Below are positions 35,442 through 47,199 of a stretch of DNA of 64,000 bases, in pieces. This DNA comes from Sipunculus nudus (Eukaryota; Annelida; Sipuncula; Golfingiida; Sipunculidae). The number at the start of each line of letters is the position of its first letter. Position 1 is the first letter of the stretch. The position numbers and the translations under genes are program-made. The DNA lies in NCBI GenBank assembly GCA_026874595.1, contig CM049317.1, positions 74,034,618 through 74,098,617 on the forward strand, written 5' to 3'. A model generated the notes under the pieces. The model saw nothing but the letters and a program-made list of their open reading frames with translations. It made no database searches and was not told where the DNA came from.

Positions 35442-35446
<5 letters not shown>

Positions 35447-35498
<52 letters not shown>
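35447..35498. repeat. (TA)n microsatellite
   Basis: About 26 TA units. It lies 3' of the minus-strand death-domain gene. Confidence 0.95.
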
Positions 35499-35501
<3 letters not shown>

Positions 35502-35524
35502 CTTTATGTAATCGACTTATCAAC

Positions 35525-35860
35525 AAGCCTATAAGATTCTACCAAGCATGGTCACATGGTTGTTAAATTTACATCGTTTTCGGTCACGTGGCAGTGATCA
35601 CCCTGTAAGATCCCAAGGGCAGGGCCATGTGATCACGCGATTTACATCGTGGTCTTCATTAGCATAATCACCTGACAATAAAACACCCTGTAAGATGCGT
35701 CAAATATGGTCACATGATCAAACAATTTACATGATGTTTCTAAATGGCATAATATGACACGTGGTAGTCAACAACCCTGTAATAAGTGTCAGGCTTTGTA
35801 ACTGATCTCTAGGTATACATCGCTGTCCTCATTAGCAAGATCCACCAAAATGGTAACATG
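35525..35860. repeat. Four degenerate tandem copies of a ~85-bp unit
   Basis: Copies start near 35525, 35602, 35687 and 35776 at 'cctgtaagat' or close variants. They share '(g)gtcacatg(g/a)t', 'aatttacatcgt' and 'ttcattagca'. The array ends about 30 bp before the stop codon of the death-domain gene, so it probably lies in or just after its 3' UTR. Confidence 0.65.
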
Positions 35861-35892
35861 AAAATTCATGTTACATCCATCTGTTTGGTGTA

Positions 35893-36215
35893 TCACACGA
35901 TCGAATGGCCGGTAGATATATTGGTATTACTCCCGTGAACGTCCTCGCGCATAATTTCATTGGCAAGATCCCGTCTTCCACACCTCTCTAATGCTTTGAC
36001 AAGTTTTCCTTTGATGAGAGCCTCGTCTTTTCCCCTCTGTAAGGACCAGTCCCTCCATGTTATGAGGATGTAAAAGTTCTGGTCCACAGAGCTGTGGTGA
36101 TCACGGTGGATCTGTTCCAGCTGTTTCTGGCTGATCCCCAGGAACGTGGCCAGCTGGCGGTACTCCTGACCAATACGCTTAGCAAGCTCACACAGACCGT
36201 TAGTGGACAGGTGAC
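35893..36215 (-). CDS. Terminal exon: death domain
   Basis: The exon opens after acceptor TTAACAG in phase 1 and encodes 106 residues to TGA. The fold signature is clear: LCELAKRIGQEYRQLATFLG, then ISQKQLEQIHRDH, the central ILITWRDW with the conserved Trp, and the last helix pair LVKALERCGRRDLANEI. A short Ser/Thr-rich tail follows. The helix pattern covers about residues 5-90 of the exon, the usual length for a complete death domain. Confidence 0.88.
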
Positions 36216-39200
36216 CTGTTAAGTGTGCATCGTCATAGTAAATGACTATTCAAAGTTACTACATTTAAACATTGCATTATTTTGTCACATGGATAAAATC
36301 ACAATCGACCGGTATGTGGATTTTCCACAATTAAAAATATCCGTAACAAACCGATATTGTTAAACTATAAAATACCGTCAGATGTAAATAAAAGACAGCA
36401 AAAAACACTCATATTACAGTTACATTTTCGTGTGGTCTGCTATGTTTCTTTTTTAGTTAAGATGTGGCGGAAATGTTTCACCATAATAGCTTTTAACACG
36501 CAAACCCCCACAAAGACAAGTAGATACATTCTGCGCAATGATACCTGCACTGCACTATTTATACAGAAATAATTTTAGGAGGAACGTACATTTGATGATA
36601 CGTATATGCAAATATCATCTCGTTTTCAAATCAGCAAGTTTGTTATATCAAAAGTTAAAAATTAAACAAAATGATTCACTAAATGTTGCATCAGTTTCAA
36701 GGATAAATTTGGTAAAAATTGCGAATGATTCGTTACCATGGAACTTTTCTTCTGGGAGTTCCGGTATTTGCATGGACGGTTGTGGTATCGACGGATATCC
36801 TGCAGAGATAAAACACGTGAAACGTTACTAGAGTCAATTAAGTAAGAACATCATTCTCCTGACAGAGCCTCGTGGTCTGACAAAAATACCTGTTCCTGAG
36901 CCCCCTTCTTCAAAGACAGTTTTGATAAAGCTAATGGACTAGTTTTATCACTTAAATCCATTTGAAAAGTGGACAGGTTTGATGCGGAATGGCTCACAGC
37001 TGGAAACTGACAGATAACCAATGTGGAACTACGTTGGCTTATTGTCAGTACAAGAGACACTGCGTTATATTTGGTCCTGTATTTTATATGATAATAAACA
37101 CAAACTGCCAGAAAGAGTGCGGTCTATGATAATTGTCAGGAATCTAGATAAAGGTACCAAATTGGGATCATTTGTTCATATTACACTTGACGGACACATC
37201 ATCACCTATGACGCAAGTTCATACATTGATACGGGGGCCAGTCTATCACCGTATTGTACTTACTGAAGCGTGACTGTGCTCCTCCTTCGTGCGTCATTAG
37301 TTGCAGAGTCTCTCCTGCAGGGGGCGTGTAAGGACTTGCACTGGACACTGTGGACGTGTAACAAAACATGCATTAAATGTTCATGCCCCGGATTAACTGT
37401 CGTCATGGTCACAGCCACGTGACAAATATTATAACATTCAATCTTCCCACGCCTGCTGGCAAAGGTAGAATTTTATTTTATCGGCTTGTTCTGGATAACG
37501 ACGTCGTTTCAGTCATGAACTTCTACTTCTATTATGACTGTTTTGGAATAGGATTTCGTAGAATTTAACATATCTCTCCATACATTTTAAGAATAAAAAA
37601 TGTGATTGCTGAAATATATCAATTATGATACTTGGTGACGTATTTTTTTTATCAAGTAAGACTTGTTTAAATCTGACAGCTTCATTACACAAAACCATTT
37701 CAAACTGTCACTACTGTTCATTTATGTGTTTCTTTGTCGCCGTATAAAAGAAAGACATAGGGTGAAATAAAAATATTAGCTCGCATCGTCTATATTTTCA
37801 CAATGGGAAAAGCATTCTTTGTGGCAACTGTTTCATGGCGTTGAGTATCATTTTAAATGCTGATTACTTTGACCGATTTTTTTTTTATTTTTTAAATCTG
37901 TCATAGCGGAAAAAGAAAACTTCGGATATTTCCTCTTCCCAACCAAGCTTTAAAATTGCAACTTATATCACCATACAAACTCCCGGGGTGTTTGTTTTTT
38001 AACAGCCACCAGATGTCGCTACCATTTTTGGATCTAAATTTTATAATTGTGCGATGTGCTCACTCCTTAATCGTCACACTACTGCTTGGTGGCAGCAGCA
38101 GCCAAATCACCACCTGAGAGTTATATAACTCACCTGTAGATGTCCTTGAAGGCTGGGAGGTGAATTCTGGGCGTCTACTCTGGACTGAAGGTGTCCCTGT
38201 GAAAGAATACAAAATTATTATAGTCTGTTCTACTAACTGTGAACACATTTTAAAGATATATTTAGAAAGAAAAAACGTATTTAAAACTCAACCAGGAGGT
38301 GAATTTATTATGTGTCCCTCTTAGTTCATTGGTTAATTTGTCTGTTTTAATACTACGCTGACATCATGAAGCCGATTACAGTGAAACTTTGTAGATGGTT
38401 AGTGTAATTAAAAAGAACAAACTAATCTGGATAACCACTATTGATCTTTAGCAAAAGGATCATAATTCATTGTCCTGCTTCAGAACCGCCCATTCATATG
38501 TATTAAGAGCAGTATTTGTTCTGTCACTGTTCACGTGGACTCGTGTTACGAATACGTGACACTGTACTACACATGAAAGTCCGATTACAAGATCACCCAT
38601 GGCAATGACCTAATATGGCAAGCAAGCATTTTAAATAAATCAAAGTTTAATTAGACAGGTCAGATGTGTTCCTATATGAGAAGCCATGTTAAGCTAATCA
38701 TATTTTGAACATGATACCATCTAATCAGCAGCTGTCAACTGGTTCTCTTTTTGCATGTTAGCAGTAACTGTGACTGGACTGATGTTGTGATTTCTTTAAT
38801 TTATATATATGATTCTATTAAATAAATACTGAAAATTGTAAAATTTAGTTTTATCTATCATCAGCCATGATTTCGGACGGCAAGTTGCGTCAAAATCTTC
38901 AATTACTAACATAAAACTGTAGACTGAATGAACCGATAAGGTCAACTAGGCTATGTTTAAATACTGGCACATTTGCACTTGAAAATTCAGCATTTGCATC
39001 TAAATGCTGAGCTTAAAAAATGCTGCATATGTATGTTGATTCATTCTTGAGAACATTCGATTTTCAAATAAAATTGCATTATCTCATAAATGTATTCACC
39101 AAAAAACTTTATTAAGACTCTTGTATTAATTTTCCAATATATACTCTATTATGTCTTGTTTCAGTAGCTCCATAGTTTAATCACCTAATTCAAATAAACA

Positions 39201-41388
39201 CACGTATATTGATATTGGGTGGCAAACAGTTTAAAGTGTAAATGTATTGGTAAGAGCATTTTTGCTAATTTATATCACATTTACATCTAAAATTATTTAA
39301 GTGCATATTATGTGCCTTTGATTTATATGGAACATTTGCATTAAATGCACTGAGTCTCTTTGGTTTGTGGCCATAAATACGGCCCAGTCAATTCTGTTTC
39401 GGCAAATACACAATCACTAATATTTAAAACAAGCCGGACTTTTGTTTTAACGTCAAGTGTCGCCACCTGTCCGTGCAAATATGTACGAAGCACTGCAGCC
39501 TCCGCTCAGGGGTGCCATCTAGATGTAAACAGGTTATAAATTCATCACAGCAGCCATATCACAAACTTTGACCTAGTATTAACTATTTCATAATGGAACT
39601 CCAAATCCAAGGTATAACCCATACAAAACCGGAAAAATCAGCAACCACCTGCGCTTGAATTTATTTGGTTAAAGATTTTCCCAGCACTCGTACACATGGC
39701 AAACTTTTATACAATCCTACATACACACACACATACCCACACACAGGGGCACGTATGTCAACGTATGGCTTCCTTCTGTTCTTGATGACCATTAATTTAT
39801 TTATGTTCAGTACCAGTTAAATTAACTTTAATAATTTACACAGATTAGTGTATACGGTGCACTGCTTAGGTAGCTCTATTTCTATAGCTCTATGTATCCC
39901 TTCAGGTAGGCCACATAAATAAGAAATGCCAGTTTTTGGAAGCAAACACGCCATAGAAGTAAGCCGTATCAGGTATGTTATACGCCACATCAGGACTGCA
40001 AATGAACCGCATCAGGACTTCAGACATCACCTACACAAGGTATAATGAACTCTTACTTGACTTGAAGCTGCTGTCCATAGGAGACCGAGGTGAACTGAAT
40101 GACGTGTCTTGCTCCCGCTCTTTCTGTTTCTCAGCTGTAAGTTCAAAGGTCACAGATAGTAATTTTTTTCAAATTAGATTATAATGATGTTTATATCCTG
40201 AGTCTCTCGGTTTTCAAAGTAAAGATTTTGATTGTAAAGTTAATAAAACTATTATATATATATTGGCTCACTCAGCAAACAAAATGAACGTTATTTTTAC
40301 TTTACTGTGCCCAATAGGGTCGCCTTGTAAGCATACCATAAACTAAGAAAAATTACAAGGCGCTGTCAACCTCAATGGAGAAGTTTTGATGAAAATGAAA
40401 AGAAGGGTTAAGTAAAACTTTTGTTTAAATTGTTGACATAATTTTATCATACATTCATTTTTTTTATTATTTTTTATCAAACAGTTCGAATTAACACTGC
40501 GTTTTGATTAACATGTTATTCCCGTCAGGTGACATGATTATAGTATCATTATTTGGTTTTGAAAAGTTCTTCATTAAAATATGTCAGATTCCAATAAACA
40601 CGAAAATAAAAGGTTGTCTTAAAGTGCACCTTAAGATAAATTTTACACTGAATGAGATTCGTTTAAGCAACACATTGTTTAATACGATAACTAGATGTTT
40701 ATTTAAAGAATTGCGCCGTTTATTTGACCCTTGAGACTTTGCGGCAGCTAGGGAACCATTAAAATGACTCATCCGGTGCCACTCTCACCTTCTTTCCTGC
40801 GTGTGATGATGGCTTTGAGCAGCGCCCTCTGTCCGCCGGTGATCTCGAGGTGCGTGATGTCCTCGATGTCCATGGCTTCTATCTCCTCGGGATGGATAAA
40901 CTTGTTGGCTCTCAGCTGACGGGCAGTCTCCTCCGTCAACTTGTTCTTTGTGCACCAGTCTGACACGTAGTCGTCTGAATATATAATAATTATCAGCATC
41001 AGCATTACTAAGGACATTGTGGTTTTATAATACCATACACCCAGCTCCACCTAGCGGCGCTATTCGTAAATACAAATTTATTGGGAAATCTGTGGTTTAC
41101 ATCCGGGGATTTGTTGGTCTGAGATGACAAAAAGAACCTCTGATTAACATTTGCGTAAAAACCGGCTGTCTCCAGTTATTATTCATGCATGTTTAATGGC
41201 ACTCATTTAAATATCTTATGGGTCAACGGTCTGAACTATCATGATCTCTCAACATTAACGAATCTACATGGGAATGCTCATAGCATTCTTTTATATTCCT
41301 CAAACTTTAATTGAACAAAAGTAATAATAATGATAATAATTTTATATAATTATTATTATAATCATTATACATGTTATATTTATATTTA

Positions 41389-41425
<37 letters not shown>

Positions 41426-42951
41426 CATTTGGCGTATTTCCTTTCATTTGACAAAAGATGATTATTGTGTGATAAATACATTTTTATCACAAAACAACTC
41501 CAATACTAAGAGTTAAACAATATATTCCATAAGTGATAACTATAACTAATGTAGTAATGAGGTAAGAGACTGTATTAACCCTGCTCTTGTTTCTTGGTGG
41601 TGCAGGTGTATTAATATACAACATAACAATCTCAGGTCACAAAGTACAGTTAAGTATGTTGAAGTATGTACAGTATTACGCAATACAGGCCTTTAGTTCA
41701 TGCCATTTAACAGCCTTGTCTCTCACTGAGCTTGCCTTGTACTACCCGTGTGGTCTGAGTTATAAGCGACGGTTGATCTTATTTCGTAGGATTTGTGGAA
41801 GCTGGCCAGGTTAATCAATACTCCGTGTATTGTCACGAACGTTACTCACGTGTAGTTAATAACGCAAGAGAATCCACAGGTGCTGACTTTCGATGGAAAA
41901 TACAGGCAATAAGTGACCAGTAACATTTATAAGGAGCAACGATGTACTCTGCACAAACTTAGATGGTTTATTCAGATTTATGCAAATAGGTATAATCAAA
42001 TATGCTGTTATGTGTGTATGCGTGAGTGTGCTTGTCGATTGAATTAATTTATTAAAAAATCTATACATTTCGTGATTAATTAAAGTTCAGACTAAAGATG
42101 ATCATGAGAAAAACGTAGGGTGAAACAGTATAGTCATCTATAGCCAAATACGATTAATTCCCACGACATCTTTTTTTTTTTTAATTGCCACTTAAGACTT
42201 GCTGGATAACACCTGTTCCGTAAATGACGACTTTTCGTCCGGGTCTATATGGATTTTAATGAAAGTTTCCTTTGTTCAACCAGGGAGTTTTAATAACGCA
42301 AAAGGCAAGCGCCGAGAGCCAGATAAAAGAGCTTTCACACATAGGTGCGAGGTTTTTATCTAGATCGAAAGCACATCAGACGCGATCCTTGACTTGACTG
42401 CTATGTTATTGTACCTCCATGGTTCAACACAGAAAATGTGTAACGGTTCAATAACTACACGGCGGAGACACAGGTAGGTAAGTTCCATCACAGTTTTCAT
42501 CACTGTTACTACAAAAAAAAATGGTTTATTCCCAATGTGTCACCCAGGCCATCAAAATTCGTCCATACTGAATAAAATTCCTTACAGACAAATCAACAAA
42601 CTAACCAGGGAGGCATGATTATGTTTTAGTAAGGTAATATAGCATATGTCAGAATGTAGTATATAATAACAGAGAACAATCAAATTTATAATCCTAAAAC
42701 AGCCAGGTAACTATTAAAATATCTTGCGTACTTCATACACGCACAATACACAGGTTTCAGAATTGATAAAAAGAGGATGGGGCGAGAATGGAAACCCAAT
42801 CCCCGTCTATACAGAGCTACCAACAGTAATTGCTTGCATGTTTATGTCAGGTATGCCTTATCGAATCGTTGTTTTAGAAATCCGGATAAAAGCAAAATTT
42901 AAATGCTTACAGAACACGACAATAATAATAATTATAAAATATATATATGAT

Positions 42952-42984
<33 letters not shown>

Positions 42985-45900
42985 ATATATAAGTAGAAGG
43001 TAGTGTTACCCTCCGATGTTAAGTGCTCTATGGCCTACAGACTAGGCCAGAGCGGTATAACTCTGTTGTTTTTCTTCAGAGTTTTATATATGTATATATA
43101 TATTACCTTTTAATGTTAATGGTAGCGGTATTACTGGATTCGCATAATGGTCGTAATATTATTATAGATTTTATTTTATTTTTTTTTTAATTTATTTCAC
43201 CAGGATGCCCTATTCAGCACAATATGCTTTTCAATAGGGTCCTGGCTCCAGTGATCATTTCAATTTTATACACATGCATAAAAGGCAAATTTACTACACT
43301 CATCCTTTATGGACCCGACTCCACAAACTTGCCATGAGTTACTGAAATGTATCACCTATCTGTGAACAAAACAAGATCTAAACCTGCAGTTGTGACTAGG
43401 ATGAATGCTGACGGACGCTGCAACTTCGATTCAATTCACAAACTAAGGATGCCCTAATGCTGAAACTTTTATAATAAAGTCCCCGCCTTAATATTGGTAG
43501 TATGGCTGATTAAAACCTGCGTGATGTAGTGATAATCAAGGATTTAACCAGATCAATTCTCTGCACCAATACCATGTTGACCTTCCTCCCTGGTCGAAAA
43601 TTTTGAGTGTTATTCACTATGAACTGCCATATTATAATGTTTTAATATGGAGGAAAATGATGTATGAATTCAATTTTTATAAAATGTAAATTAAGTTTTG
43701 AAAACAAATATGTTCTAAACTTTTGCTGTTAAAAATTCATTTAAATCAAATACACATAAATTCACTTAAAATGGCCATATCCTTGCGAATATTTATTCCA
43801 AGAAATAGATGAGGAAAGTTTCTCATATTTGACTGTGAGACAATGTGAAAAAGCTGTGTCTTGTTCTGGTGTAGATGGTGGCAAAGGCTGGTAGACTTAC
43901 TCATGATGCGGCGAGACGTCAAATCACGTGACGTGGAACGCGTGATACCAGGAGGGGGGTAGCCCTCGTTCGGGGCTCGCCCTTCTGCCCCATTTGATAA
44001 CAGCGGTTTGTTTGTAGACGGAACCGACGGATCTGACGGACCTGTACGAACAGAAATACGCCATTTAATTAAAAATATTTTTTGAATATCTAAACAATCT
44101 AAAATATACGCTAATTAAAACAGAGAGGAGAAAGTTAACCAAATACTGAAACAAATATACATTTTTTTTTAAAACATCAGCATGAAAATAAAAAGGCGAG
44201 AACATATGTACCAATAATCTGACCAGTAAACAGTTTATTTTCTTTGGTTTCCGGTCTGATTTTCTATTTAGCCTTATTCAGATATCAAGATAGCGAGATT
44301 GTTTCATCTATAAATAAAGATATATTTTTTTTATATAGGCTTACGGGTCTTCATAAAACTTATAACACTTTTAATTCTAAATTCATGATTTTCTTGTTTA
44401 ATTGCTAAATTAGCTTACACTGATATCCAAATAACGTTTACAATTAGAATATACAGTATGGATGATAACCTTTGTATTCTGATGCCCTGGACGACCCATA
44501 CTTACATCTTGTTCGCGCGGACTTTCTGTCACAGCGACGTTTAATGAAGAAAATGAGGAACACGGTCACGGCACTGGCGATAATAGAGGTAGTTATGGAG
44601 ATGAGGAACGCCTGCCATAGAATGTCCTGATTACCTGTAGAAATAAACAAATCGGGAGAATAAACAAAACTAAATCAGGAGAAGAGATTAGCAAATATGA
44701 TTTTTAACATCTGACAATAAATTTTCCTACGCATTACATCTCTTTACTCTTTCTTTTTAAGTTTATCTATAGAAATAATTATATTCTCCTTTGTGAATTT
44801 ATACTTTACTGCTTTCCAAATTGTATTTTGCAACGATAACACACAAACACAGTGATATCTATTCCTCAATTTTCTCCTACGTAAGGAATATGTCAATTTT
44901 CTGGTAATGCATGCATCGACTGAAAAAAACAGAGCACTTTTTTTTAAATTTTAACTCAACTTTTACAAATTATAGTAAAATTTCACGATAGTTACTGACA
45001 TTTCCAATGAATGGCTGGCTCGTCCTTTTTTCAACACTGAAAAAAAAAGTCTTAAAAGGGGCTACAAATTATTTTCAGCCCTGGCCTAAAAAATTATGGA
45101 CTAACGGGACTTAAATTGCACTCTAAGAAAAAATGGTTCTTGATGGTTCTTTTAAGAACCCATATGGTTCTGGGTAGAACCATGGTTCCATCTAGAACTC
45201 TTCTCTCCATAAAGAGGTTCCATCTGGCACTTGGAGGTTCATGCCCTGACGATAACCTGACGCAAGGTTCCAGATGGAACCTGTGTGTTGACTGGATATC
45301 CCGATGATTAGGACGCGCATGCGCAAGCTATTTGAACTAATGAGGTCAACTGTTCACGGTCGGATGTTTTGGTCTATTGGAAGAGGGAATAATTATGAGG
45401 TAACACCTATGTTTATATACATTTTCATGTGAAGAATGTTGAACATATGGCTAGAGATTAAATGTCCAGTGAATGTATCCAGTTATATGCATATGGAATT
45501 GCATGGAGCGCTGTTTTGAAAACTGGTTAATTGGGGTGTTCAACAATGGGGCCTAAGGAACCAGACGGCCTTTCCCAATGTTAGGTCACGCTTATTTACA
45601 CATTCACTGAAGGTGTTTTCTAATTAATGTGGTGTTTTATTGCCTAATTTTTAACTAGAGTAGACTTTACAAAGGTCGCCTATCCATTCTTTCTCTTTGC
45701 AGTGACCAGATATTTCTGCCTAGATAGCTATAGTGCGAATGAAAGAGAAGAAAGGATTTTGGTAGGAAGATTTCTCAAGGAACTTTCAAATTAGAGAGTT
45801 TTAATTTCAAGTTCACAGTTACGTTTTGGGTAGTTCTTTTGGGCCGAATGATGGTCCAAGGAAGATTGGCAACTCACCATAAGGCATAACTAAATAACAG

Positions 45901-47041
45901 TCTATAATTGGCTATAAATAAAACAAAAAAGGCAACAAAGAGCACCGGCAGAAAAAAAAAATCCAGTTTTATTACAGAACAAGCCTGACGGGGCACCTCT
46001 GTGTATATTTAATATTTATTAAGTGTTTTGACTTTCCTTTGTAGGACGTATCGTCTACATTATAGAATTATACATGCAGGTGTATAGTTTAACGCTTTTT
46101 GCTGATCGCAGATACTTGCATATCAGCGTGAGCATGTACGTGCATATTTGTGTTCAGTCGCGACTTTTAACTGGTGCCCCCGTATATGACATGACTCTGT
46201 TTTAGATTTTCCTTAGTATTGAATAATCTGCTGCTTTGGGACATCTTGAAGTGTATACATTTTCTGAAAGCTAAGACGTTTTTCTACATTTTGGTAAATA
46301 GAAACTTTGCTTTGATGGGACATGTTTGAATCCATTAGAGTTTAATTTAGTTTAAAATATTTAATGAAAAAAGAGTTAAAATGTCTACTATGCTTGTTCA
46401 ATGCAAGGGATCTGTCTTGTGGAACACACTGAATGACCCTCAGAGGAATGGCTCAACTTTAAAATGTCTTTAAAATTATAACGTAATATTTGTTTTAATG
46501 CCTCTTCACATCTCACATATGATCTTAAGCCACGTTCATCATACTGCCATTGTATATTACATGATTTTAAATTGTATAAACTGTACTGTCAAAAGATATC
46601 AAGTGGCAAATGAGACAATCTTGTCTAAAAGGGTTTGCCTGAATAAACGTGTTTTAAAACATTTCTTGAATATAAATATAAATTTCTGCTGACCAACCGG
46701 TGTACATTATATCGTGACTTTAGATTTACATAAAATATGATTCCAAACTGTAGTCACATCTGACTTTTCTAGTCACATTAAACAATTAAGTTTCATCAAA
46801 CTCGAGGGACCGTTCCTCAAATAAATATTGTGCACACATATACACATACACACATATTAGTGTCTTTATATTAAAATTGGTTCGTGGTGTCGCTCGGCAT
46901 ATGACACTTGTCACAGTCTATATATACACCCTTATCCGTATGACGGGAACATAGCTTAGCGATAATGGGAAACTAAAGGTGTAAATAGAAAATTTAATTA
47001 CTGACCTGTCCCGGCAGCATCCACTGTTACGTTGACCAGAC
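35893..47041 (-). CDS. Transmembrane SAM-death-domain protein, multi-exon, N-terminus not found
   Basis: Eight exons with AG/GT borders fit one reading frame: 47006-47041, 44506-44634, 43901-44041, 40789-40974, 40057-40134, 38134-38196, 36737-36799 and 35893-36215. Every junction is phase 1, and together they give 338 residues plus a TGA stop. Order of parts: ectodomain stem with an NVT glycosylation sequon, one transmembrane helix followed by a basic stop-transfer stretch, a Ser/Pro/Arg-rich juxtamembrane linker, a SAM-like helical domain of about 60 residues, three short linker exons, and a C-terminal death domain. This is the layout of a single-pass receptor that would recruit signalling partners through SAM and death domains. 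The ectodomain and signal peptide must lie further upstream. No orthologue is named because none is recognised with certainty. Confidence 0.82.
36737..36799 (-). CDS. 63-bp linker exon before the death domain
   Basis: Acceptor TCTCTGCAG and donor GTAACG enclose a phase 1 to phase 1 exon encoding YPSIPQPSMQIPELPEEKFH. It is Pro-rich and has the same length as the exon at 38134-38196. Because it is symmetric, it could be skipped without breaking the frame. Confidence 0.7.
38134..38196 (-). CDS. 63-bp linker exon
   Basis: Acceptor TTCTTTCACAG and donor GTGAGT enclose a phase 1 to phase 1 exon encoding TPSVQSRRPEFTSQPSRTST. It is Ser/Thr/Pro/Arg-rich with no fold, and is a possible cassette exon. 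Confidence 0.75.
40057..40134 (-). CDS. 78-bp linker exon
   Basis: Acceptor AACTTACAG and donor GTAAGA enclose a phase 1 to phase 1 exon encoding EKQKEREQDTSFSSPR and SPMDSSFKS. The charged start may extend the last SAM helix, and the Ser-rich remainder has possible phosphorylation sites. Confidence 0.75.
40789..40974 (-). CDS. SAM-like domain exon
   Basis: Acceptor TATATTCAG and donor GTGAGAGT enclose 62 codons in phase 1. The residues show a SAM fold pattern: VSDWCTKNKLTEETARQL (helices 1-2), ANKFIHPEEIEAMDIED (helices 2-4) and ITHLEITGGQRALLKAI (helices 4-5, with the usual LGI-x-x-G-x-R-x-x-L-L-x-x-I spacing). It is a near-complete SAM domain in one exon, probably for homo- or hetero-oligomerisation next to the membrane. 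Confidence 0.82.
41041..43000. other. Intron of the death-domain gene with (ATT)n and (TA)n repeats
   Basis: It contains an ATT tract at about 41388-41426 and a TA tract at about 42945-42992, which directly adjoins a Penelope fragment. No exon between 41041 and 43900 could be supported. Confidence 0.5.
42993..43090 (-). mobile_element. Short Penelope terminal fragment between (TA)n tracts
   Basis: It shares 'aagtgctctatggcctaca', 'aggccagagcggtataac' and 'ttgtttttcttcagag' with the Penelope-derived pieces at 61888-62030 and 27890-27910. The first two parts have the orientation of the 61.9-kb copy and the last part is inverted, so the fragment is a small hairpin-like rearrangement. The hammerhead core is absent. 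TA repeats flank both sides. Confidence 0.7.
43165..43260 (-). mobile_element. LINE 3' end, heavily 5'-truncated
   Basis: Read on the minus strand, it has the hairpin CCAGGACCCTATT...AATAGGGCATCCTGG (43200-43245) followed by an A-rich AAAT-type tail (about 43165-43199). It is a close match to the 3' end of the LINE at 8.0-12.1 kb and lies in an intron of the death-domain gene, in the same direction as that gene. Confidence 0.75.
43901..44041 (-). CDS. Juxtamembrane Ser/Pro/Arg-rich exon
   Basis: Acceptor TTCGTACAG and a consensus donor GTAAGT enclose 47 codons in phase 1. It encodes DPSVPSTNKPLLSNG, then NEGYPPPGITRSTSRDL and TSRRIM. The segment is low in hydrophobics and includes YPPP, a possible WW/SH3-type ligand, and RSTSRD, a possible phosphorylation site. 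It lies between the membrane helix and the SAM exon. Confidence 0.78.
44506..44634 (-). CDS. Transmembrane exon
   Basis: Acceptor TTTCTACAG and donor GTAAGTATG enclose 43 codons in phase 1. A hydrophobic helix of about 24 residues (AFLISITTSIIASAVTVF to LIFF) is followed by IKRRCDRKSARTRC, a strong positive stop-transfer stretch, so the C-terminus lies in the cytoplasm. Confidence 0.85.
45119..45290. mobile_element. Solo terminal region of a CACT-ended inverted-repeat transposon
   Basis: It starts CACTCTAAGAAAAAATGG, similar to the CACTGTTAGAAAAAAGGG terminus at 14825. At least eight GGTTC/GAACC words in palindromic pairs follow within 170 bp. No matching right end was found nearby. It lies in the intron between the stem exon and the transmembrane exon. 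Confidence 0.6.
47006..47041 (-). CDS. 36-bp ectodomain stem exon
   Basis: Acceptor TTTTTCCAG and donor GTCAGT enclose LVNVTVDAAGT in phase 1, with an N-glycosylation sequon NVT. It is short, but its phase and position just before the transmembrane exon fit. Confidence 0.6.
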
Positions 47042-47199
47042 CTGGAAAAAATAACAGATTGTAATATAAATAAACTAGAATACGGGTAGTCGACAAGCGA
47101 CTACGTGTATCCGCAAAATCAGAGTGGAACGGATGAAGTGAGCCATGGATGGAGTGGCAAGGGGAAATAGAGTGGGGTGTGTTGCATATTAGCATGGAT

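Noticed and set aside
36880-37005. Extra exon of the death-domain gene (GCTCAGGAACAG with donor GTATTT)
   Set aside because: Its exit would be phase 0, while all accepted junctions are phase 1, and including it would break the frame into the next exon.
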